A DNA stretch of 64,000 bases from RGIG5612 sp045601405 (lineage in GTDB: Bacteria > Bacillota > Clostridia > Lachnospirales > Lachnospiraceae), in NCBI GenBank assembly GCA_045601405.1, contig JAZRZO010000066.1, forward strand, positions 1 through 64,000, in the 5' to 3' direction. Each line of letters starts with the position of its first letter. The stretch's first letter is position 1. Shown piece by piece: positions 1-7,805 of the stretch. Position numbers and translations under genes: made by a program. Below the pieces are notes generated by a model, which did not search any database, was not told the origin of the DNA, and saw nothing but the letters and a program-made list of their open reading frames with translations.

Positions 1-282
1 GAGAAAACGTACATATCGACAGGAGGCAAGGGACCTTTTAGGGCATCCGTTGCAGACGAAAGGGGCCTTCAACAAGGAAGGACAGGGATCATTGAGGGAT
101 GAGAAACCGCTTTTATGTTCCATGCGGTGATGTTTGACCTCGTAGGAGATAGTCGTTGGGTCTTTGCCAAGAAGCCGGGCAATGTCTTTGAAAGACATTC
201 TTCTGTTCAGACATTCCTGGATCTCAGTACGGTCTTCAGGAGTAAGGTGTTTGTTCTTCTTAGGATTGGATTTGTTTGTCAT
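1..282 (-). CDS. IS30-family transposase, N-terminal part (cut by window edge)
   Basis: The minus strand reads open from an ATG at 282 to the first base of the window, giving 94 residues that begin MTNKSNPKKNKHLTPEDR. The stretch LTPEDRTEIQECLNRRMSFKDIARLLGKDPTTIS is the helix-turn-helix 38 domain that starts IS30-type transposases and recognises the element ends. It is followed by a Cys-rich linker (CNGCPKRSLASC) also seen in this family. A GGAGGT ribosome binding site lies at about 290-295. The catalytic DDE domain would lie beyond the left edge, so intactness cannot be judged. Repeats at 314-398 are probably the end of this element. Confidence 0.85.
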   Translation of the reverse strand, partial: MTNKSNPKKNKHLTPEDRTEIQECLNRRMSFKDIARLLGKDPTTISYEVKHHRMEHKSGFSSLNDPCPSLLKAPFVCNGCPKRSLASCRYVRFL

Positions 283-313
283 AGGATTGTACCTCCGTAA
301 AAATATTTGGGAT

Positions 314-398
314 GATTTCCCAAGGTAAATCCTACGACAATAGATTTCCCAGAGTAAATCCAACTTTAATTTCTACTGTGGGATTTACTTTGGGAATT
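314..398. repeat. Three copies of a 19-bp motif at the IS30-like element end
   Basis: Two direct copies of GATTTCCCANRGTAAATCC lie at 314-332 and 343-361, and an inverted, slightly diverged copy lies at 381-398. They sit just upstream of the transposase start and before the aminotransferase promoter. Inference: they include the terminal inverted repeat of the element and possibly transposase binding sites; the other element end is outside the window. Confidence 0.6.
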
Positions 399-438
399 TA
401 CTGGGGAATACAGTGAGGGGCGTACTTTAATCCGGGGG

Positions 439-467
439 TTCACCATGACCCGGATGTATGATATAAT
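439..467 (+). promoter_or_regulatory. Candidate promoter of the aminotransferase gene
   Basis: A consensus -10 TATAAT is at 462-467 and a weak -35 TTCACC at 439-444, with 17 bp between. Transcription would start about 28 bp before the chosen ATG at 502, leaving room for the GAGGTG ribosome binding site at 491-496. Confidence 0.5.
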
Positions 468-501
468 TCTTTACTTGGAAAAAGTAATAAGAGGTGAAAA
501 T

Positions 502-1704
502 ATGTCTTTGGAATTATCAGAGAAAGCATTAAGAGTAAAGCCTTCGTCCACGCTCGAGATCACGGCAAGAGCCAAGGAAATGAAGATGCAGGGTAAGGAT
601 GTGGTCAGCTTCGGCGCAGGTGAGCCGGATTTTAACACACCGGAAAATATTTGCATTGCAGCAAAAAGAGCTATTGATGACGGCTTCACTAAATATACTC
701 CGGCTTCGGGGATAATGGAATTGAAGGAAGCCTTATCGAAGAAATTTAAACATTTCAATAATATCAAATATGAGCCGGAGCAGATTGTTATCTCAAACGG
801 AGGCAAACATTCCCTCACCAATGTATTCAGCGCGATCATTAACGAGGGTGATGAGGTTATCATTCCATCTCCTTACTGGCTCAGCTACCCGGAGATCGTA
901 ATGCTCGCGGGAGGAAAGCCTGTGATAGTAAGGACGGAAAAGTCCAATTCATACAAGATAACAGGTGATGATCTTGAAAAGGCTTTTACCAGTAAAACCA
1001 AGGCTTTGATATTAAACTCACCAAACAATCCGACAGGAATGATATATTCAAAGAATGAGCTTCAGGTAATAGCGGATTTCGCCGTTAAAAACGATATATA
1101 TGTTATTTCCGATGAGATATATGAGAACCTTTGCTATGGCGAGGAAAACCTGATAAGTATTGCTTCTCTGAACGATGAGATATATAAGAGAACGATAACT
1201 GTTAACGGACTTGCGAAGAGCTATGCAATGACGGGCTGGAGGATTGGATATACCGGCTCTCCGCTCGAGATCGCAAAAGTGATGGGGAGTGTTCAGTCTC
1301 ATCAGACCTCCAATCCAAACTCTATCGCCCAGAAAGCCGCGCTGGAAGCTATCAGCGGTGACCAGACCCGTGTAAGAGAGATGAACGCGGCATTCGATGA
1401 AAGAAGAAAATTCATCTATGAAAGGTTATGCGATATCGAGGGTCTTTCCTGTATCGAGCCTATGGGCGCGTTCTACATTTTTGTTGATGCTTCTGAACTG
1501 ATCGGGAAAAAGTATAAAGGCACTGCCATAACAAGTGCGGCGGATATCGCCAGATTTCTTATAGAGGATTTCTTCGTCGCAATTGTCCCCTGTGCTGATT
1601 TCGGCTTCCCTGACCATTTCAGGCTGTCGTATGCTATAGGTGTAAGCGCGATCGATAAAGGGATGCACCGTATCAAAGAGTTTTGCATGAGTTTAACCGA
1701 CTGA
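502..1704 (+). CDS. Pyridoxal-phosphate aminotransferase, class I (aspartate aminotransferase type)
   Basis: A 400-residue fold-type I aminotransferase that moves an amino group between an amino acid and a 2-oxo acid, most likely aspartate/2-oxoglutarate. The PLP lysine is K239 in NGLAKSYAMTGWRIGY; other family marks are SFGAGEPDFNTPENI near residue 36, SPNNPTG and SDEIYE for cofactor binding, and RLSYA near the C-terminus with the substrate carboxylate arginine. I chose ATG 502 over an upstream in-frame ATG at 445 because GAGGTG lies at 491 and the family normally begins close to the SxxALRVKPS segment. It is followed after 16 bp by a Nudix gene. Exact substrate (Asp, or an aromatic or other amino acid) cannot be told from sequence alone. 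Confidence 0.9.
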   Translation: MSLELSEKALRVKPSSTLEITARAKEMKMQGKDVVSFGAGEPDFNTPENICIAAKRAIDDGFTKYTPASGIMELKEALSKKFKHFNNIKYEPEQIVISNGGKHSLTNVFSAIINEGDEVIIPSPYWLSYPEIVMLAGGKPVIVRTEKSNSYKITGDDLEKAFTSKTKALILNSPNNPTGMIYSKNELQVIADFAVKNDIYVISDEIYENLCYGEENLISIASLNDEIYKRTITVNGLAKSYAMTGWRIGYTGSPLEIAKVMGSVQSHQTSNPNSIAQKAALEAISGDQTRVREMNAAFDERRKFIYERLCDIEGLSCIEPMGAFYIFVDASELIGKKYKGTAITSAADIARFLIEDFFVAIVPCADFGFPDHFRLSYAIGVSAIDKGMHRIKEFCMSLTD

Positions 1705-1720
1705 GCGCGGGGATCATATA

Positions 1721-2260
1721 ATGGTACAGAAGTTTGAAAGGTTTGGAAGAAAGCTTGTTTATACGGGGATAAGGCTCAGGATATATCAGGATGAGCTGAA
1801 AACACCATCCGGAAGGATAGTGAAGTGGGATCATATAGCGCACCCGGGCGCCGCGGCTGTTGTTCCGGTCACAGATGACGGGAAGATCATTATGGTAAAG
1901 CAGTTCAGGAACAGTCCTGACAGGATAACTCTTGAGATCCCGGCAGGCGGCAGGAATACAGACGAAGACTTTCTTGACTGCGCAAAAAGAGAGCTGGAGG
2001 AAGAGTGCGGCTACAGATCGGATGATCTTGAGTTTCTCATATCTGTTGATACAGAGATAGCATTTTGTAATGAGCAGATAGATGTGTTCGTGGCAAAGAA
2101 TCTGATACCGTCAGTACAGAACCTTGATCCGGATGAATATATCGACCTGGTTGAGATGGAGGTTGATCAGCTGGAGACAATGATCTTTGACGGCACGATC
2201 AAAGACTCAAAGACTATTTCAGCTATTCTTGCGTATAAAGAAAAGTATTTAAATAACTGA
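1721..2260 (+). CDS. Nudix hydrolase, ADP-ribose pyrophosphatase type
   Basis: 179 residues. The Nudix box GGRNTDEDFLDCAKRELEEE followed by CGY fits GX5EX7REUXEEXGU, with R90-E91 and the following glutamates binding the metal. The sequence IMVKQFRNSPDRITLEIPAG before the box is typical of the ADP-ribose pyrophosphatase (NudF/YqkG) group, which splits ADP-ribose into AMP and ribose 5-phosphate. The gene lies 16 bp after the aminotransferase on the same strand, so they are probably co-transcribed. Substrate is inferred from the family; related members cleave other nucleoside diphosphate derivatives. Confidence 0.9.
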   Translation: MVQKFERFGRKLVYTGIRLRIYQDELKTPSGRIVKWDHIAHPGAAAVVPVTDDGKIIMVKQFRNSPDRITLEIPAGGRNTDEDFLDCAKRELEEECGYRSDDLEFLISVDTEIAFCNEQIDVFVAKNLIPSVQNLDPDEYIDLVEMEVDQLETMIFDGTIKDSKTISAILAYKEKYLNN

Positions 2261-2262
2261 TA

Positions 2263-2291
2263 TTTACTTTTCGATGAAGATGCCCGATAAT
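2263..2291 (+). promoter_or_regulatory. Candidate tRNA-Leu promoter
   Basis: TTTACT at 2263-2268 and GATAAT at 2286-2291 are separated by exactly 17 bp and lie about 50 bp before the mature tRNA start. Readthrough from the Nudix gene is also possible; only a small AAAGCG-GAAA-CGCTTT hairpin (2299-2314) without a T-run lies between. Confidence 0.45.
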
Positions 2292-2340
2292 ATGGCACAA
2301 AGCGGAAACGCTTTAATAAAAGAATAATAGGATATAAACT

Positions 2341-2424
2341 GCGGATGTGGCGGAATCGGCAGACGCACCAGACTCAAAATCTGGCGGTGGCAACACCGTG
2401 AGGGTTCAAGTCCCTCCATCCGCA
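2341..2424 (+). tRNA. tRNA-Leu (anticodon CAA)
   Basis: An 84-nt class II tRNA. The acceptor stem GCGGATG (2341-2347) pairs with CATCCGC (2417-2423), with discriminator A at 2424 and no encoded CCA. The anticodon stem CCAGA/TCTGG encloses the loop CTCAAAA, so the anticodon is CAA and decodes UUG leucine codons. A long variable arm (GGCGGTGGCAACACCGT) precedes the T arm with GGTTCAAGTCC. An intrinsic terminator follows directly. Confidence 0.96.
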
Positions 2425-2574
2425 TAAAAAACAACACGCGTGCCGGTGGCACGTGTGTTGTTTTTTAAGTTGGGCAGGAGGGACTTGAACAAGGAGAATA
2501 CGAGCACGCAAGTGCGAAGTATCCGACGTGGCCTGAAAGGGGCGAAGCCCCGGAGGAAGTCCCTCCATCCGCAT
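2408..2574. repeat. 18-bp direct repeat of the tRNA-Leu 3' end (att-like)
   Basis: AAGTCCCTCCATCCGCAT occurs at 2408-2425, the tRNA 3' end, and again at 2557-2574, with 131 bp between. A 14-bp inverted copy of the T arm (GGAGGGACTTGAAC) is at 2477-2490. A direct repeat of a tRNA 3' end is the signature left by site-specific integration at tRNA genes; the stretch between is too short to hold an element, so it could be a scar or a MITE-like insertion. Confidence 0.6.
2426..2466 (+). terminator. Strong intrinsic terminator after tRNA-Leu (copy 1)
   Basis: An almost perfect 19-bp stem, AAAAAACAACACGCGTGCC against GGCACGTGTGTTGTTTTTT with a 3-nt loop and one G-T pair, starts one base after the tRNA. 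A-run and T-run on either side make it work in both directions. The same 41-bp hairpin recurs at 2680-2720. Confidence 0.9.
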
Positions 2575-2679
2575 TGGTAAGAGCACTTAGGTGGCGGCAA
2601 ACCGAAGGCGCAGGCGGTACCTTACGTGCGAACCATACCGGGCCCTTAACGAGCATAAGCGAGTTTAGTAGCCCGGTGC

Positions 2680-2720
2680 AAAAAACAACACGCGTGCCGG
2701 TGGCACGTGTGTTGTTTTTT
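2680..2720 (+). terminator. Intrinsic terminator hairpin (copy 2)
   Basis: Identical to the hairpin after tRNA-Leu, with a 19-bp stem and flanking A and T runs. It lies about 85 bp before the Mur ligase start and would insulate that gene from upstream transcription. Confidence 0.8.
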
Positions 2721-2772
2721 AAGTTGGGCAGGAGGGACTTAAATATCACGTTTTTTTGTCCTCGAATCGTGT

Positions 2773-2778
2773 TATAAT
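2773..2778 (+). promoter_or_regulatory. -10 box before the Mur ligase gene
   Basis: A consensus TATAAT at 2773-2778, 27 bp before the GTG start. TTGTCC at 2756-2761 resembles a -35 but the 11-bp spacing is too short, so the -35 element is unclear. Confidence 0.4.
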
Positions 2779-2805
2779 CAGAAAAACATTTCATGGAGAT
2801 CGATC

Positions 2806-3996
2806 GTGAAGATACCGGAGCTGTTAAATGACAAAAACATATTGATCTGGGGATACGGCCGCGAGGGCAGATCCACAGAGAAGTTTATTAATTCTCACTG
2901 TAATGTCGCAAGCCTTGAAATATTTGAGGGCAGTCAGGATGAGGTGGATGACGGCAAATACGACCTTATCATCAAAAGCCCCGGGATAAATGTTGAATAC
3001 TTCGCACCTAACTACACATCACAGACCGGTCTTTTCCTTATGGAATTCAGGGACAGAACAATAGGAATAACCGGGACAAAAGGAAAGAGTACAACGTCAA
3101 CCATGCTTTACAAGGCATTGCAGGCTGGTACATCAAAAAAAGTCTTTCTTGTCGGCAATCTGGGATATCCCTGTCTTGATCATTATGACGAGATAGACGA
3201 CAACTCAATAGTTGTCTATGAAATGTCGTGCCACCAGCTTGTAAATATAAGCATATCACCGCATATAGGTGTTTTCCTGAATCTCTATGAGGATCACCTT
3301 GATTATTATCATACGATGGAAAACTATTTTTCCGCTAAAAAAAATATCTGCGCCCATATGAATGAAGATGATATCTATATCTGCAGCGATGAGGTTCCGC
3401 CGGTGAAAACAAGAGCAAAAACCATCATCATTCCCCTTAAGGAGGAACGCAGCTTTGATATGCGTCTTCCGGGTGATCACAACCGTTTTAATGCGGACGT
3501 GGTCTATCGGATAAGCACAAAGCTGTTCAACTGTGATGAAGCTGCGGTGCTTAAGGAGATATCGGACTTCAACGGATTGCCTCACCGCCTTGAACATATA
3601 GGTTGTATTGACGGAGTGGATTATTATGACGACTCGATATCCACTATTCCGGAGGCCACGATACAGGCGATAAAAAGCATACCGAATGTAAAAACAGTGC
3701 TTATAGGAGGTATGGACAGAAACATAAACTATGACATACTGATAGATCATATAAAAAAAGAACAGGGGATAAATTACATATTCTCATATGCATCCGGGCT
3801 AAGGATATACAACGAGGTATCCGGCTTTGATAACTGCCATTATACAGATGAACTGGAAGCTGCAGTTGCTCTTGCCGAATCGATCACACCTGAGGGCTTT
3901 GCGTGTGTGCTTTCGCCGGCAGCCGCTTCATACGGACATTTCAAAAACTTTGAAGAAAGAGGAGACGCGTTCAAGCGTTACGTTTTAAATGGATAA
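2806..3996 (+). CDS. murD: MurD-type Mur ligase (UDP-MurNAc-L-Ala--glutamate ligase family)
   Basis: A 396-residue ATP-dependent Mur ligase, shorter than the usual ~450. N-terminal UDP-binding part with GYGREGRST (residues 16-24) and SPGI (58-61); P-loop GTKGKST at 90-96; YEMSCHQL and NLYEDHLDYY in the central domain; C-terminal GLPHRLEHIG, then DSIST at 276-280, and AAASYGHFKNFEERGDAFKR. The family joins glutamate to UDP-MurNAc-alanine in peptidoglycan synthesis. The E. coli enzyme has DSKATN, whose lysine helps bind D-Glu; here that lysine is isoleucine, as in MurD2-like variants. GTG start with GGAG at 2795. The gene overlaps capA by 8 bp and is not in a division/cell-wall cluster, so it may be a second, specialised ligase. 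Confidence 0.8.
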   Translation: MKIPELLNDKNILIWGYGREGRSTEKFINSHCNVASLEIFEGSQDEVDDGKYDLIIKSPGINVEYFAPNYTSQTGLFLMEFRDRTIGITGTKGKSTTSTMLYKALQAGTSKKVFLVGNLGYPCLDHYDEIDDNSIVVYEMSCHQLVNISISPHIGVFLNLYEDHLDYYHTMENYFSAKKNICAHMNEDDIYICSDEVPPVKTRAKTIIIPLKEERSFDMRLPGDHNRFNADVVYRISTKLFNCDEAAVLKEISDFNGLPHRLEHIGCIDGVDYYDDSISTIPEATIQAIKSIPNVKTVLIGGMDRNINYDILIDHIKKEQGINYIFSYASGLRIYNEVSGFDNCHYTDELEAAVALAESITPEGFACVLSPAAASYGHFKNFEERGDAFKRYVLNG

Positions 3997-5155
3997 AGAC
4001 AGAACATCGATCGTATTCACAGGCGATATTGGATTTGATCATTATATGGACGGAAAGTGGAAGGACGAAGCTCTTATCTCACAGGATGTCCTGTCCTTTC
4101 TGAATGATGCTGACCACGTTGTCGCAAATATTGAAGGGCCCGTATGCAGCCTGGGGCTGCAGCCGCTCGAAAACTCAGTGATCGATATGATGCATATGAT
4201 AGATCCTGAAGCCGTGGCTGTGTTCAGGAAAATGAACGCGGATATATGGAATATCAATAACAATCACATCATGGACGCGGGAGAGGCAGGCGTTATCGAA
4301 ACAATAAAAGAAGCCGGTAAATGCGGCGCGGTTACCATAGGAGCAGGAAAAAACATAGAGGCTGCTTCAAAGCCGTTTATCCTGGAGGAGGCCGGGGGCA
4401 TAGGGATGCTATCCGTAGGCTACAGGCGAGGCTGCAAACCTGCCGGGGAAAACAAGGCAGGCTGCCTTTTATGGAATGAGATGGAGCTTGTTGAAAAAAG
4501 GATAAAAGAGATAAAAGCCATATGCCGCTGGTGTGTAGTAATATCCCATGGAGGGGAGGAGTTCACCTCGCTTCCAAACCCTTATACCAGAGACCGATAT
4601 ATGAAATACCTGGATATGGGCGCTGACATCATTGTGTGTCACCATCCGCATGTTCCGATGAACTATGAGAGGGTCGGCGATAAGGTGATATTTTATTCTC
4701 TTGGTAACTTTATCTTTGACACCAACTACCAGCGGGCGCAGTTTAATACAGAAAAAGGAGTATTGCTGCGGCTGGATATAGACGAGGAGGGCTATTCCTT
4801 TGAAGCTGCAGGTATATTGATCGACCGTGAAAATGAGCGCATTATAAAGGATGAACTCCCCGATATATTTACGGATGTGCCGGCCGATGAATATGAAAAG
4901 CTTCATCCGCTTGCGGCTAAGATGTTTATAGCGGCGACAAAAAGACAGCAGATATATCTTGATCCTGACAGATTTAAGAATGCCTCAGAGCAGGAATGGA
5001 AAGAGCATTTCTATGAACCGATGCGGAGCGGCAGGGTTCCCGGAGAAGCCCTGGACTTTCAGGTCATATGTCCTCTGGCGGAAAAAGAAAAAGAAGGGGC
5101 CTGGAAGGAAAGCAGACTGGATAAGGTTAAGGATTATATCCTAAAGCAGATGTAA
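3989..5155 (+). CDS. CapA-family protein (PgsA/CapA-like metallophosphatase fold)
   Basis: 388 residues. Family marks are FTGDIGFDHYM near the N-terminus, NIEGPVCSLG, NINNNHIMDAG, VISHGGEEFT, CHHPHVP and FYSLGNFIFDT: the Asp/Asn/His metal site of the calcineurin-like CapA family. CapA/PgsA members act in poly-gamma-glutamate capsule synthesis or export, though many have unknown roles. No N-terminal membrane anchor is visible, unlike B. subtilis PgsA, so this copy looks cytosolic. The start overlaps the Mur ligase stop by 8 bp, implying translational coupling; the linkage of a glutamate ligase and CapA recalls the CapB/CapA pairing, but no CapC is present. Confidence 0.85.
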   Translation: MDKDRTSIVFTGDIGFDHYMDGKWKDEALISQDVLSFLNDADHVVANIEGPVCSLGLQPLENSVIDMMHMIDPEAVAVFRKMNADIWNINNNHIMDAGEAGVIETIKEAGKCGAVTIGAGKNIEAASKPFILEEAGGIGMLSVGYRRGCKPAGENKAGCLLWNEMELVEKRIKEIKAICRWCVVISHGGEEFTSLPNPYTRDRYMKYLDMGADIIVCHHPHVPMNYERVGDKVIFYSLGNFIFDTNYQRAQFNTEKGVLLRLDIDEEGYSFEAAGILIDRENERIIKDELPDIFTDVPADEYEKLHPLAAKMFIAATKRQQIYLDPDRFKNASEQEWKEHFYEPMRSGRVPGEALDFQVICPLAEKEKEGAWKESRLDKVKDYILKQM

Positions 5156-5156
5156 A

Positions 5157-5188
5157 GCGGCAAACAGCTATTTAAAGGCTTTTGCCGC
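5157..5188. terminator. Bidirectional terminator between capA-like and DHHW genes
   Basis: GCGGCAAA (5157-5164) pairs with TTTGCCGC (5181-5188) in the 12-bp gap between two convergent stop codons and the end of the DHHW gene. No long T-run, so efficiency is uncertain. Confidence 0.55.
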
Positions 5189-6301
5189 CTGAATGATGAT
5201 GGAGGTGCGATCCTCGCGTTCGGCGCTTTCATATACAACGATATCCGGATCATATTCGTCGATCAGCTTCTTCATTTCCGGTAAATGGTCATTCCAGATA
5301 AAGATCGTCTCATAAAAGCTTTCGGCAATATCCTGAGTCAGATAGTCATGAAAATAGCTGTCGCTGAACAAAAGTATCCGTGTGGTGTTATCTGCAGTAT
5401 TATTTGTAAAAAACTTGTTTCTGAAGTTATCAAAGCTGTCTGAGAGCTTTTCATCCGTTCTTACCGCGTTCTTGTCGATAAGCTTAAACACCTCTTCTTC
5501 ATCAGGCTGGTGGATCGTGTTGAACAGAGTATATCCCACATCCTTTTTAGTGATATTAAAATCATCATCGGTAAGTAATCTGTAGTTAGCGTTGAGATCT
5601 TCATTTATGCTGTTCATAAGCATTTCATAGCCGATGCGTGAGCCTCTTCGGGTCCAGTGATTAGGGTCTCCCCATCTGCTGTACGTATTAAAGACTGGTT
5701 TTTGCCGTATCAGCTCATCCTTTGGAGATATTATATTAAGCTTCGGATACTGGCTAATATGTTCAATGAGAACATCTGTTTTTGAGCGGTCGCCATATTG
5801 GTTGACATGAGCAGGGAAGTATTCGGGATAAACAGATGATTTATCCCAGCACTGAAATATAAAAAAGGCTGCGCCTTCAGAGCTGATATGATCTTTTATG
5901 GCAATAAGGCTTTCGGCGTATTTATCCATGTGGTCTTCAGGATATATGTTTAAATGCTGGTAATCCCTGAAGTTTTCAGGCAGAAGATAATTAAGTTCAC
6001 CCGAAGGCCCCAGATACATTGCCGTGCTTTCAGGGAATCTTTTAAACAGCCGGTAGTTTATATTAGCATTAACTATAAGAAGAAAGCTCCTGAAGCCGAT
6101 ATTATCATCTATCCATGCCTGCGTCTCTTCAGGGAAAAGCGGATTATACCTGCCGCCGGATATCAAAACAGGGGCAGGAGCCAGCATGCGGTGTTCCTCA
6201 TAAGACACCACATCCTTTTTTCGGTTTATAAAAAAGAGCGGTATTGTGATCATTGCAAGAAAAAGCGCTATGAATATGATCTGCAGGGTCTTCTTAAACA
6301 A
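5168..6301 (-). CDS. DHHW-family (AlgJ/AlgX-like) envelope acetylation partner
   Basis: 377 residues with an N-terminal signal anchor (LQIIFIALFLAMITIPLFFI, about residues 5-24). The rest is extracytoplasmic. WGDPNHWTRRGSRIGYEML matches the family's DHHW block with one change (DPNHW), and LFSDSYFHDYLTQD has the Ser/Asp of the SGNH-like fold. These proteins accept acetyl groups from an MBOAT partner and pass them to exported glycans (known from alginate O-acetylation). It starts 9 bp after the MBOAT gene on the same strand, so they form one unit. The target polymer is unknown here. Confidence 0.85.
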   Translation of the reverse strand: MFKKTLQIIFIALFLAMITIPLFFINRKKDVVSYEEHRMLAPAPVLISGGRYNPLFPEETQAWIDDNIGFRSFLLIVNANINYRLFKRFPESTAMYLGPSGELNYLLPENFRDYQHLNIYPEDHMDKYAESLIAIKDHISSEGAAFFIFQCWDKSSVYPEYFPAHVNQYGDRSKTDVLIEHISQYPKLNIISPKDELIRQKPVFNTYSRWGDPNHWTRRGSRIGYEMLMNSINEDLNANYRLLTDDDFNITKKDVGYTLFNTIHQPDEEEVFKLIDKNAVRTDEKLSDSFDNFRNKFFTNNTADNTTRILLFSDSYFHDYLTQDIAESFYETIFIWNDHLPEMKKLIDEYDPDIVVYESAEREDRTSIIIQAAKAFK

Positions 6302-6310
6302 AGCATCCTC

Positions 6311-7714
6311 CTAAAATCTGAAATATATAAACGGGTTATACGACCCCGAAACTATCTGCATCACCGAAAAAGCAAACAACAGAAGCAGGACAGCATATTT
6401 TATTATCAAAAGCGGCTTTTCCGGAAACCTGGAATTTATGACCTTCATGAGCTTTTGCGGAAGAGATGTCGAAAACAGGATCCCCGCGATGATGATAAGC
6501 CCTGTCCACAGATCAATGTACCACAGGAATGTGAAGCCGGGGTGTTCGGGGGTTACCACACCGAACATAACACCCAGGTATTTAAGTGCGCTTGACATAT
6601 CAGGCGCCCGGAAGAATACCCAGCCGGTATTTATGACAAGAAGAGCATATATCCTGATGAGTATTTTCAGTGGGGCAGATGGTTTTATATTTGTTTTTCT
6701 CTTTATAAGCCGTTCTATGATCACAAAAAAGCCGTGCCAGACTCCCCAGAACACAAAATTCCAGGCTGCTCCGTGCCACAGGCCTGTAAGCAGGAAAACG
6801 ATCGCCAGATTCAGGTAAACATGTTTTTTGTTGCCGCCAAGGGGAATATAAAGATAGTCACGGAACCATGAGGAGAGGGATATATGCCACCTCCTCCAGA
6901 ATTCGGACATATCAGATGCTGTGTACGGCAGGTTGAAGTTTTCCATAAAACGGAATCCGAACATCAGCCCCAGGCCTATTGCCATATCACTGTATCCCGA
7001 AAAATCAAAATAGATCTGAAGCGTATAGGCTATACTTCCCGTCCAGGCAACCAGTGCGGTATTTCCGGCAGCCCCCTGTGCCCATATCTGATCGACTATC
7101 AGTGCTGTCGTATTAGCTATGATCGCTTTTTTTGCAAGACCCGTGATAAACCTTTCTGCCCCGCGCGCAAAATCGTTGACAGTGGTGCTGCGCCGGTTTA
7201 TCTGTTTTTCGATATCCTTATACCTTATGATAGGACCTGCTATAAGCTGGGGGAACAGAACTATGTAAAGCGCAAGTTTAAGGATGTTTTTCTGGACAGG
7301 AACATCCTCTCTGTATACATCAAACACATAAGACATCCCCTGGAATGTAAAGAAAGATATTCCTATGGGCAGGATGATCTCAGGCACAGATATATGAGAT
7401 CCGGTGATATTGTTCGCTGTGTTCAGGAAAAAATCAAAATATTTGAAGTAGAAGAGAATGGCAAGATTTATGATAACGGCAGATATAAGTACCGCTCTTT
7501 TATTCTTCGGAAAGCGATCTATGAGAAAAGCCGAAAAGAAATTAACAAGGATATTCAGGATGATGATCCACAGGTATTCAAGCTGAAACCATGCAAAGAA
7601 AATAAGACTGGCAAATAAGAGCCAGTAGTTTCCGCCATGGTTCCTCAGTATATAATAACCCAGCAGTGTCAGCGGCAGAAATATGAAGATAAATAGGGTG
7701 GAGCTGAATACCAT
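6311..7714 (-). CDS. MBOAT-family O-acyltransferase (AlgI/PatA-like)
   Basis: 467 residues, polytopic membrane protein with about ten hydrophobic segments. The family core is clear: SEFWRRWHISLSSWFRDYLY with H277, then GLWHGAAWNFVFWGVWHG with H314 (invariant catalytic histidine) and H327. MBOAT proteins of this branch transfer acetyl groups across the membrane to an SGNH/DHHW partner, here the next gene. Together they probably O-acetylate a cell-surface polysaccharide. No Shine-Dalgarno precedes ATG 7714; TATTAT lies 5 bp upstream, so a leaderless transcript is possible. Start supported by the typical MVFSSTLFIFIFLPLTL beginning. Confidence 0.92.
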   Translation of the reverse strand: MVFSSTLFIFIFLPLTLLGYYILRNHGGNYWLLFASLIFFAWFQLEYLWIIILNILVNFFSAFLIDRFPKNKRAVLISAVIINLAILFYFKYFDFFLNTANNITGSHISVPEIILPIGISFFTFQGMSYVFDVYREDVPVQKNILKLALYIVLFPQLIAGPIIRYKDIEKQINRRSTTVNDFARGAERFITGLAKKAIIANTTALIVDQIWAQGAAGNTALVAWTGSIAYTLQIYFDFSGYSDMAIGLGLMFGFRFMENFNLPYTASDMSEFWRRWHISLSSWFRDYLYIPLGGNKKHVYLNLAIVFLLTGLWHGAAWNFVFWGVWHGFFVIIERLIKRKTNIKPSAPLKILIRIYALLVINTGWVFFRAPDMSSALKYLGVMFGVVTPEHPGFTFLWYIDLWTGLIIIAGILFSTSLPQKLMKVINSRFPEKPLLIIKYAVLLLLFAFSVMQIVSGSYNPFIYFRF

Positions 7715-7805
7715 TATTTATAATAATCCAATATACAACTATATGTAGTTCCGGCAGTCTAAAAGGCAACAATATGCAGTATGATTTCTTTGCATCAATA
7801 CTGTA

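Larger units (their letters stand above)
2426..2740. repeat. Duplicated 61-bp hairpin unit
   Basis: Bases 2426-2486 and 2680-2740 are identical over 61 bp: the terminator hairpin plus AAGTTGGGCAGGAGGGACTT. Identity stops at both ends. The 193 bp between the copies hold no credible gene but many hairpins: GCAC-GCAA-GTGC within 2500-2530, GGGGC-GAA-GCCCC about 2539-2551, and ACCGGGC/GCCCGGT enclosing about 2634-2678. Confidence 0.8.

Noticed and set aside
2465..2794. Open frames across the tRNA-Leu repeat region
   Set aside because: Overlapping frames on both strands encode the same hairpin sequence, no ribosome binding site fits and no protein similarity is apparent.
6884..7618. 244-codon open frame opposite the MBOAT gene
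   Set aside because: It lies wholly within a well-supported gene on the other strand and has Cys/Tyr/His-rich random composition.
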